Of a stretch of DNA of 33,959 nucleotides, positions 26,308-33,959 are shown piece after piece (positions within the stretch are counted from its first letter, which is position 1; each line of letters begins with the position of its first letter). Under the pieces are notes generated by a model. It saw only the letters and a list, made by a program, of their open reading frames with translations, had not been told where the DNA came from and did no database searches. The DNA lies in contig NZ_JAEMSS010000025.1 in the NCBI RefSeq assembly GCF_016462705.1, positions 1 through 33,959 of the forward strand. Direction: 5' to 3'. This DNA comes from Nocardioides sp. (GTDB lineage: Bacteria; Actinomycetota; Actinomycetes; Propionibacteriales; Nocardioidaceae). A program made the position numbers and the translations under genes.

Positions 26308-27947
<1,640 letters not shown>

Positions 27948-28057
27948 AGAACCTCCATGGAGAATGCGGGAACAGGACGGGGCTCTCGGGTGCGACTGCG
28001 CTGTCGCGCGCCCCTCCTCTTGCCGAGAACCCTCGGGGCACCACGTTTCACCCCAAC

Positions 28058-28094
28058 GGGCCGGATGTTGCGGGCAGGAAACGACATCCGGCCC
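28058..28094. repeat. 11-bp perfect inverted repeat upstream of amtB
   Basis: GGGCCGGATGT (28058-28068) and ACATCCGGCCC (28084-28094) are exact inverted complements with a 15-nt loop. It lies about 110 nt upstream of amtB, next to the GlnR-like box. In the amtB transcript it could form a leader hairpin if transcription begins upstream; as DNA it could be a second operator. Confidence 0.5.
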
Positions 28095-28097
28095 TGC

Positions 28098-28113
28098 GTT
28101 ACTTCGGTGTTAC
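28098..28113 (-). promoter_or_regulatory. GlnR-type box upstream of amtB
   Basis: Minus strand GTAAC-ACCGAA-GTAAC. The actinobacterial GlnR consensus is GTnAC-n6-GAAAC, so the first half-site matches fully and the second at 4 of 5. It lies about 150 nt upstream of the amtB start, where GlnR boxes are found in other actinobacteria. GlnR itself is not in the window. Confidence 0.5.
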
Positions 28114-28199
28114 GCCAGGCACGGCAGCTCCACCCCCGTGGACCCCCCGTCGGACCTCCCTCACCGCCAGGTCGGGGATGATGCCGGGGTGATGAGCCG

Positions 28200-29558
28200 A
28201 TGACCGACGAGCGCTACCGCGCCGCCTGGGCGCAGCTGGTCACGGCCTGGTCCGCCGCCGACGGCGCGGCCGCGGCGGCGCTGCTCCGGCGTGCGCTGGA
28301 CGATGGCCTGCACGCCGTGGCCGCGGGGCTGCCGCCGTCCGCCGGGATCGGCGTCGGGCAGGGGCGGCGCTGCGAGGTCGCCCTGGTGCGCCTGGCGGGC
28401 GCGGTCGACGAGGCGGGCTACCTGGAGCACAACCCGCCGCAGGCCGAGCGCGGCGCCGAGCCGGTCGACCACTTCTGCCGTCGGGGCTGGCGCCGGCTGC
28501 GCAACCCCTCCCTGGACTTCGACGTCTGGTGGTACGTCGCCGAGTACCTCGACCCGGCGGACGACTCCGAGACCGCGGTCAACCCGCTGGTGCACTACCT
28601 GGTCGACGGCCGCTTCCGCGGGCTGCTGCCCCTCCCCGAGCCGACCGCCAGGCCGCGGCACGCGTTGGACGGGCCGCCGCGGCGGGCCTGCCTCTTCGCG
28701 GCGTACGACCCCGACGGGCTGGTGGACGACTACGTGGTCGACTACGTCCGCGAGCTGGCCCGGTTCGCCGACGTCTACGTCCTCGCCGACTGCGAGATGC
28801 AGGCCGGGCAGCTCGAGCGCCTCGACGGGCTGGTGCGCGGGTCCTGGGCCCGCCGGCACGGTGCGCACGACTTCGGGTCCTGGAGCCTGCTCGCCCGCGA
28901 GCTCGTGGGCTGGCAGGTGCTCGACGAGTACGACGAGGTGCTGCTGGCCAACGACAGCTGCTGGCTGCTCCGTCCGCTCGACGACGTCTTCGCCCGGATG
29001 GACGGGCAGGCCTGTGACTTCTGGTCGCTCCAGGTGACCGCCCGGCTGTTCGAGCCCGAGCCCGGCGAGCCGCAGTCGCTGCCGCTCGCAGAGGTGAAGC
29101 GCGACTGGATCCCGCGCGCGGCGTTCCGGTCCCGGGAGTCGGCGCACCTGGGCTCCTACTTCCTGGCGCTGCGCCGTCCGGTGCTCGACGACCCGGGCTT
29201 CCGCCGGCGCCTGGACGCGGTCGTGCCGCAGGTCGACCACGACCTGCTGGTGCAGAAGTACGAGTACGGCACCACCCGCTACCTGGTCGGGCAGGGCTTC
29301 GACTTCTCGACCTGGCTCCCCGACCTGCGACCCAACCACCCGCTCTACGGCCCGGGTGCGTTCGACCTGCTGGCGGAGGGCTTCCCGCTGTTCAAGCGGC
29401 GGTTCCTGGTCGCGAACCCCTACGTCACGCCGGGGCTCGCCCTGTGGAAGGAGCGGATGCTGGCAGCGGTGCCGGACGCGCCAGTGGACGTGTTCGAGCG
29501 CAACCTGCTCCGGGTGGCCGACCCGGAGGCCCTGGCCCGCAGCTTCTCGATCTCCTAG
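28200..29558 (+). CDS. Rhamnan synthesis protein F (RgpF)-like glycan-assembly protein
   Basis: 452 residues. The region from about 158 to 440 matches the RgpF family by eye: ACLFAAYDPDGLVDDYVVDY, FADVYVLADCEM, WARRHGAHDFGSWSLLARE, YDEVLLANDSCWLL and HLGSYFLALRRPVL. RgpF-type proteins take part in making rhamnose-containing cell-wall polysaccharides. Residues 1-150 are an extra N-terminal part with NPSLDFDVWWYVAEYLDP and NPLVHYLVDG, a motif found in actinobacterial glycan-synthesis proteins. No signal peptide or membrane helix. The TAG stop shares the bases CTAG with the stop of the convergent glycosyltransferase. Start ATG at 28200; no good ribosome site is visible. Confidence 0.8.
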   Translation: MTDERYRAAWAQLVTAWSAADGAAAAALLRRALDDGLHAVAAGLPPSAGIGVGQGRRCEVALVRLAGAVDEAGYLEHNPPQAERGAEPVDHFCRRGWRRLRNPSLDFDVWWYVAEYLDPADDSETAVNPLVHYLVDGRFRGLLPLPEPTARPRHALDGPPRRACLFAAYDPDGLVDDYVVDYVRELARFADVYVLADCEMQAGQLERLDGLVRGSWARRHGAHDFGSWSLLARELVGWQVLDEYDEVLLANDSCWLLRPLDDVFARMDGQACDFWSLQVTARLFEPEPGEPQSLPLAEVKRDWIPRAAFRSRESAHLGSYFLALRRPVLDDPGFRRRLDAVVPQVDHDLLVQKYEYGTTRYLVGQGFDFSTWLPDLRPNHPLYGPGAFDLLAEGFPLFKRRFLVANPYVTPGLALWKERMLAAVPDAPVDVFERNLLRVADPEALARSFSIS

Positions 29559-31888
29559 ACGTCGCGCTCGCGGCGGGCCTCGTGGGCCAGCTCGACCAGG
29601 CGCTCGGCGCGGGCGGCGAACGAGTGCTCGGTCCGGACCCGCTCCGCCGCACGGCGCCTGGTGTCGGCGTCCCCGAACACCGCGTCGCGGTCGGCCAGCG
29701 TCGCGAGCCGCCGGAGGTCGTCGACGTCGCGGTAGACCTGGACCGACTCGCCGAACAGCCCGGCGATCCCGGCCACGTCGTCACTGATCACGCGCGCCCC
29801 GCTGGCGACCGCGTCGAACAGCCGGTTGGAGACGAACCCGCCCGCGCGCATGTCGTCCCAGTGGTCGTTGAGCACGACCCCGGCGGCGGCGTACGCCGCC
29901 GACAGCTCGTCGTTGGGGATCGACCGGGCCACCACGACCTCGTCGGGCACGAGCCCACCCCACAGGTCTCCGTAGACCGCGAGCGGAAGTCCGGCTGCGA
30001 GGGCGTCGCGCACCACCGGGCGCAGCTCCCGGCGCGAGTTGCCGACGAAGAGGACGTCGTGGCCGGTGTCCGCGATCCCGTCGTGCGGGTGGAAGAGGCC
30101 GGGGTCCGTGGCCTGGAGCAGCGGCTCCACGGGGACGCCCCACTCCCGGCTCACCCGGTCCGCCCAGGCGATGCTCGCGGCGACGACCCGGTCGTAGCCG
30201 CGCAGCTCGTCGGGCGTCACGTCGTCCGGGTGTGACAGCACCCAGGCCAGCGTGACCGGGCCGGGGTGCGGCCGGTGCCGGTGCAGGCCACGGAGCACCA
30301 GGGCCACGTCGTCGTCGGCACCGGTCGTGCGGTCCCAGTCGGGACGGCGGTCCACCACGACGTCCTGGCCCTGGGCGCGCAGCGCCGCCGCGAGCGACGA
30401 CGCGAAGTGCGTGTCCCCCCACCGTTCGCCGCCCTCACCGGCGGGCGCCGGGTTCTTGATCGCCCAGCGCAGGCGGCCGGGCCGCTCGTCGACGGAGAGC
30501 CGCCGGTCGCGCACGAGGACCGGATGCGGGACGGCGAGCTCCGGCGGCTCGTTCTTGCGCGGGGCGACGCGGTGGTCGACCACGGTGAGACCGCGGCTCC
30601 CCCACAGCTCGGCGTCGTCACGCGGCTCGACGGCACCGGACCAACGTGCGAGGTAGAGCTCACGGTTGGCCAGGTGCTTCAGGTAGCGGCCCGGGCTGCG
30701 TGACTCGTGGTGCACCACCGGCGCCGCGGTGACGACCCGGAAGTGCCCGGGACGCATCGCCTCGAGCCGCCGGCACAGGTCGACGTCCTCCATGCCGTTG
30801 GTGAACACCGGGTCGAAGCCCCGGAGCGCGACGACGTCCTCGGCGCGCAGCGCGAGCGCGGCTCCCGTGAGCGCGTGGAAGCGCTGGTCGTCGAGGCCGA
30901 CCGCGTCCTCGACGGGGAACCCCTGCAGCAGCATGTGCGGCAGCCCACCCGTCGTCGGGAACACGACGCCCGCCGACTGGATCTCGCCCGTCGGGTAGAC
31001 GAGCAGCGGCTGGGCGCCGAGGACAGCCGGGTCCTCCAGCGCGGCGCGCAGCGGCGGGACCCAACCCTGCGGGACGGTCGTGTCGTTGTTGAGGAAGACC
31101 ACGACGTCGCCGCTGCACTCCGCGAAACCGAGGTTGTTGCCGAGCGCGAAGCCGTAGTTCTCGGGCGCGTGCACGATGCGCACCCGGTCGGCGCGCAACC
31201 GGTCCAGGGCCGAGGCGATCCCGGGCGCGGACCCGTTGTCGTGGACCAGCACCTCGATCTCGCCGCCCGCGGCGAGCAGCGACCGCACGCACGCGGCCGT
31301 CAGCTCGGCGTCCTCGTAGGTCGGGATGATCACCGAGGTGAGGCCGGGCTGGCGCGGCTGCTCGCCGAGTCCGGCCCAGTCGACCAGGTGGCGGTTGAGC
31401 ACCGCGTGCCGGAAGTTGCCCGGTCGCTGCAGACCGGCTCGGCGACGGTCCGGGAAGGACCGCAGGACACCGGTCCGGCCGACCTGCTCGACGGTGGCGA
31501 CGCCGTTGCGCAGGAAGAAGTCGAGGGGCCAGGCCGGTCCGGCCCCGGGGTCGATGCCGCCCCCGTCGACCAGCACGTCGCGGCGGAACAGCAGGCGGGC
31601 CGCCTCGGTCGGCCGGGGCTGGGCGTAGACCTCCGTGTCGCCGTTGCCCCGGACGCCCTCCATCCGGTCCGCCACGACCGGCGCCCCGAGACTGACCAGC
31701 CGCTCCAGCCGGTCGGGCACCCAGGTGTCGCCCGCGTCCAGGAACGCGACGTACTCCCCCGCCGCCTCGTCGAGACCGCCGACGGCCTCCCAGGTCCGGT
31801 GCGTCTGTGCCTCCAGGCTCTCCGCCGTCCGGGCGCGGACCTCCGGGTCCTGGCCGGGGTCGAGGACGACCGAGACGAGGGCGGGCAC
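29555..31888 (-). CDS. Multidomain glycosyltransferase (GT2-like, GT2, and C-terminal GT1/CgeB-like)
   Basis: 777 residues from a GTG at 31888, 8 nt after the ftsY stop. Residues 1-120 resemble a shortened GT2 domain (VSVVLDPGQDPEVRARTAES, GEYVAFLDAGDTWVPDRL). Residues 183-400 are a full GT2 domain: TSVIIPTYEDAELTA, HDNGSAPG, ENYGFALGNNLGFAECSGD, then FLNNDTTVP with the metal-binding-type NND (267-269), and GMEDVDLC. The last 250 residues resemble a CgeB/Glyco_trans_1_2 domain: VLFVGNSRRELRPVV, SIPNDELSAAYAAAGVVLND, SNRLFDAVASGARVISDDV. This suggests sequential sugar transfer on one polypeptide, for a cell-surface polymer. A CTG overlapping the ftsY stop is an alternative start. No membrane segment. 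Confidence 0.85.
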   Translation of the reverse strand: MPALVSVVLDPGQDPEVRARTAESLEAQTHRTWEAVGGLDEAAGEYVAFLDAGDTWVPDRLERLVSLGAPVVADRMEGVRGNGDTEVYAQPRPTEAARLLFRRDVLVDGGGIDPGAGPAWPLDFFLRNGVATVEQVGRTGVLRSFPDRRRAGLQRPGNFRHAVLNRHLVDWAGLGEQPRQPGLTSVIIPTYEDAELTAACVRSLLAAGGEIEVLVHDNGSAPGIASALDRLRADRVRIVHAPENYGFALGNNLGFAECSGDVVVFLNNDTTVPQGWVPPLRAALEDPAVLGAQPLLVYPTGEIQSAGVVFPTTGGLPHMLLQGFPVEDAVGLDDQRFHALTGAALALRAEDVVALRGFDPVFTNGMEDVDLCRRLEAMRPGHFRVVTAAPVVHHESRSPGRYLKHLANRELYLARWSGAVEPRDDAELWGSRGLTVVDHRVAPRKNEPPELAVPHPVLVRDRRLSVDERPGRLRWAIKNPAPAGEGGERWGDTHFASSLAAALRAQGQDVVVDRRPDWDRTTGADDDVALVLRGLHRHRPHPGPVTLAWVLSHPDDVTPDELRGYDRVVAASIAWADRVSREWGVPVEPLLQATDPGLFHPHDGIADTGHDVLFVGNSRRELRPVVRDALAAGLPLAVYGDLWGGLVPDEVVVARSIPNDELSAAYAAAGVVLNDHWDDMRAGGFVSNRLFDAVASGARVISDDVAGIAGLFGESVQVYRDVDDLRRLATLADRDAVFGDADTRRRAAERVRTEHSFAARAERLVELAHEARRERDV

Positions 31889-31896
31889 GAGCGGGC

Positions 31897-33024
31897 TCAG
31901 CCCAGCATCGCGTCGACGAACGCCCCGGGGTCGAAGGGCGCGAGGTCGTCGGCGCCTTCGCCCAGGCCGACGAGCTTGACGGGAACACCGAGCTCGCGCT
32001 GCACGGCGACCACGATGCCGCCCTTCGCCGACCCGTCGAGCTTGGTGAGCACGATGCCGGTCACGTCGACGACCTCGGAGAAGACCCGGGCCTGGACCAT
32101 GCCGTTCTGGCCGGTCGTGGCGTCCAGGACGAGCAGCACCTCGGTGACCGGGGCCTGCTTCTCGATGACCCGCTTGACCTTGCCGAGCTCGTCCATCAGG
32201 CCGGCCTTGTTCTGCAGCCGTCCTGCGGTGTCGACGACGACCGTGTCGACGCCCTGCTCCATCCCCTGCTTGACCGCCTCGAAGGCGACGCTGGCCGGGT
32301 CGGTGCCCTCGGGGCCGCGCACCACCTCCACGCCGACGCGTTCGCCCCACGTGGCCAGCTGGTCGACCGCGGCGGCCCGGAAGGTGTCGGCGGCGCCGAG
32401 CAGCACGGTGTGGTCCTCGGCGACCAGGATCCGGGCGATCTTGCCGACGGTCGTGGTCTTGCCGGCGCCGTTGACGCCGACCACGAGCACGACACCCGGG
32501 TTGCCGTCGGCGCCGGTCACCTGGAGCCGACGGTCCATGGTCGGGTCGACGAGGGTGACGAGCTCCTCACGCAGGACGGTCCTGGGGTCCGGCGCGTCCC
32601 CGCCCTCGACCCGCAGCCGGGTGCGCAGCCGCTCGACGAGCTCCTGGGTCGGCCCGACGCCGACGTCGGCGGTGAGCAGGGCGTCCTCGATCGACTCCCA
32701 GGTGTCCTCGTCGAGCTTGTCCCGGCTGAGCAGCGCCAGCAGGCCCCGGCCGAGCGCCCCTTGCGAACCGGCAAGCCGCTGGCGGAGCCGCTGGAGCCGG
32801 GTCGCGGTCGCCTCCGGCCGCTCGATCGTCGCCGGGGGGCTGCTCAGCTCGACGGGCGGGACGTCCTCGCCCGCCTCCGCGGGCGGCGCCACGAGCACGT
32901 CGGTGTGGGTGTCCGGCAGCGCCGCGGGCTTGCGCCGCCCGGACACCACCAGCCCGACGACGGCGGCCACCAGGACGAGACCGACGGCGGCGATGATCAG
33001 GATGAGCAAGGCCAACGAGGACAT
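31897..33024 (-). CDS. ftsY: Signal recognition particle receptor FtsY
   Basis: 375 residues from the ATG at 33024 (a TTG at 33036 is an alternative). FtsY brings Ffh-ribosome complexes to the Sec translocon. Residues 1-30 form a membrane anchor (LALLILIIAAVGLVLVAAVV), as in actinobacterial FtsY. An acidic/Pro linker follows, then the NG domain from about 75: GVNGAGKTTTVGKIA, AADTFRAAAVDQL, VVDTAGRLQNK, LDATTGQNG, TKLDGSAKGG and GEGADDLAPFDP at the end. In many actinobacteria smc lies upstream and amtB downstream; here glycan genes separate ftsY from amtB and smc is not in the window. Confidence 0.95.
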   Translation of the reverse strand: MSSLALLILIIAAVGLVLVAAVVGLVVSGRRKPAALPDTHTDVLVAPPAEAGEDVPPVELSSPPATIERPEATATRLQRLRQRLAGSQGALGRGLLALLSRDKLDEDTWESIEDALLTADVGVGPTQELVERLRTRLRVEGGDAPDPRTVLREELVTLVDPTMDRRLQVTGADGNPGVVLVVGVNGAGKTTTVGKIARILVAEDHTVLLGAADTFRAAAVDQLATWGERVGVEVVRGPEGTDPASVAFEAVKQGMEQGVDTVVVDTAGRLQNKAGLMDELGKVKRVIEKQAPVTEVLLVLDATTGQNGMVQARVFSEVVDVTGIVLTKLDGSAKGGIVVAVQRELGVPVKLVGLGEGADDLAPFDPGAFVDAMLG

Positions 33025-33036
33025 GCCGCCATCCAA

Positions 33037-33168
33037 TCAGGGTTCGAGCAGGTCTCCGAGTCCGGTCTCCTCGGCCTCGGCCGGTGTCTCCTCGGCCTGG
33101 GAGAAGACCGAGTTCACCACGACCGCGGCGACCACCGCGAGCAGCATCGCCACCACGGCCACCGTCAT
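33037..33168 (-). CDS. Small single-pass membrane peptide upstream of ftsY
   Basis: A 43-residue reading frame, too short for most gene callers. It starts MTVAVVAMLLAVVAAVVV, a single transmembrane helix, then turns acidic (residues 24-43, AEETPAEAEETGLGDLLEP). Third codon positions are almost all G or C, as in the surrounding genes, and it ends 12 bp before ftsY on the same strand. No ribosome site or -10 box of the usual form is visible before the ATG at 33168. It does not belong to a family I know. It may be cotranscribed with ftsY. Confidence 0.5.
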   Translation of the reverse strand: MTVAVVAMLLAVVAAVVVNSVFSQAEETPAEAEETGLGDLLEP

Positions 33169-33198
33169 GCTGGGTCAACGAGCCGGGGGCACCGTCGT

Positions 33199-33204
33199 TA
33201 GGGT
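33199..33204 (+). promoter_or_regulatory. -10 element of the sulfotransferase gene (leaderless type)
   Basis: TAGGGT ends 6 nt before the ATG at 33211, without a ribosome site between. Confidence 0.5.
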
Positions 33205-33210
33205 GGCGGC

Positions 33211-33882
33211 ATGTTCGAGCGGCGCGGGCGGGAGCGCCGCGACGACCTCTCCTACTTGTTCGTCGTGACGTACGGACGCTCCGGCTCCACGCTGCTGGCC
33301 GGCATCCTCAACTCGATCCCCGGCTACCTGATCCGCGGCGAGAACCGGGACGCACTGCACCACCTCTTCCTCTTCCACAGGACCCTGGCCGACGAGTCGG
33401 CCCGGGTCGGCACGAACCTCGGCCGGCAGCGCACCCACCCGTTCTACGGGATCGGCGACGTCCCCCTCGACCGGTCGCTCACCGACATCCGGACGCTGGT
33501 CCTCGACACCGTGCTGCGCCCCAAGAAGGACACCCGGGTCACCGGCTTCAAGGAGATCCGCTGGTACCACCCCGACCTCGAGGAGTACGTCGCGTGGCTG
33601 CGCGACGTCTTCCCCGGGGCCCGTTTCCTCGTCAACACCCGTGACCACCAGTCCGTGCTCAAGAGCGGCTGGTGGGCCGAAGGCGACCACGCCTCCGGTC
33701 TCGCAGCGGCAGAGGCCGGGATCCTGGCGCTCGCAGAGTCGCTCGGCGAGGCGGCGTACCGGGTGCACTACGACGACTACGTCGCCGACCCGGCCGTCCT
33801 CCGCGGGATGTTCGACTGGCTGGGCGAGCCGTTCGACGAGGCCGCCGTGCGGGCGGTCATGGAGCGCAAGCACTCTGTGTGA
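33211..33882 (+). CDS. PAPS-dependent sulfotransferase family protein
   Basis: 223 residues. VVTYGRSGSTLLAGILNSIP (residues 18-37) is the 5'-phosphosulfate-binding loop, and NTRDHQSVLKSGWW near residue 145 corresponds to the 3'-phosphate site, so the PAPS-binding fold is recognisable. It moves sulfate from PAPS to a hydroxyl or amine, in bacteria often on a surface glycan or lipid. No signal peptide. The glycosyltransferase and RgpF-like genes nearby make a glycan substrate plausible. It is at the low end of sulfotransferase length, but the frame ends at a clear TGA. The last 77 bases of the window after it show nothing recognisable. Confidence 0.82.
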   Translation: MFERRGRERRDDLSYLFVVTYGRSGSTLLAGILNSIPGYLIRGENRDALHHLFLFHRTLADESARVGTNLGRQRTHPFYGIGDVPLDRSLTDIRTLVLDTVLRPKKDTRVTGFKEIRWYHPDLEEYVAWLRDVFPGARFLVNTRDHQSVLKSGWWAEGDHASGLAAAEAGILALAESLGEAAYRVHYDDYVADPAVLRGMFDWLGEPFDEAAVRAVMERKHSV

Positions 33883-33959
33883 GGGGCCGTTCTTCGGGTT
33901 GGGCGTGGTGCCCGCGCGCGTAGCAGGCCGGGTCTCCGCGTCAAGGACGCTCGCTGGCG

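Noticed and set aside
31898..31900. CTG overlapping the ftsY stop as start of the glycosyltransferase
   Set aside because: It is in frame and resembles the glnB-glnD junction, but a GTG lies only 8 nt past the ftsY stop and needs no unusual start.

Overview
The window reads as the chromosome of a high-GC actinobacterium, most likely Nocardioides or a close relative in Propionibacteriales. The reasons are very high GC with G/C-biased third codon positions, many GTG starts, many TANNNT -10 elements sitting directly before start codons (leaderless transcripts), and a gene order that is core to Actinobacteria. There are no rRNA or tRNA genes, insertion sequences, CRISPR arrays or prophage genes. 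No species can be named from the sequence alone.

Layout from left to right. 1-4.8 kb: an M23-type secreted protein (+) converges on xerC, followed by the dprA-comM-yraN block (all -). 4.9-10.0 kb: two TadE plus TadG-like pairs in two transcription units (-), inserted between yraN and the DUF2469 gene, which are near neighbours in many actinobacteria. 10.2-15.2 kb: the ribosome-maturation and secretion block, transcribed leftward as rpsP, KH protein, rimM, trmD (here fused to a GNAT acetyltransferase), rplS, lepB, rnhB, DUF2469. 15.4-21.3 kb: an accessory segment with a two-TM protein, a VanW-family protein, an amidohydrolase, a secreted GH3 glycosidase and a divergent ROK regulator. 21.3-27.9 kb: NYN-domain protein, ffh (SRP54), a small membrane protein, then the nitrogen block amtB-glnK-glnB-glnD. 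28.2-33.9 kb: surface-glycan genes (RgpF-like, a three-domain glycosyltransferase, a sulfotransferase) wrapped around ftsY and an unlisted 43-residue membrane peptide.

How the genes work together: ffh and ftsY give the SRP targeting pathway and lepB the signal peptidase that follows it. RpsP, RimM, the KH protein, TrmD and RplS serve 30S/50S biogenesis and tRNA modification. AmtB, two PII proteins and GlnD form the ammonium sensing and uptake module, with a GlnR-type box upstream. DprA, ComM and YraN are linked to processing of incoming DNA, and the Tad-like proteins are secreted or envelope-anchored pseudopilin-type products. The ROK/GH3 pair looks like a self-contained sugar-responsive unit.

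The most interesting non-coding signal is the 238-bp leader of rplS, where one 10-nt element can pair with either of two near-identical partners, the second lying next to the Shine-Dalgarno site. Other items to check are the TrmD-GNAT fusion, the orphan TadE/TadG island, a probable CTG start (and a TTA codon) in glnD, an 18-bp perfect hairpin between the two PII genes, and the recurrent leaderless promoters. All functional calls come from motifs and context read by eye; no database search was run.
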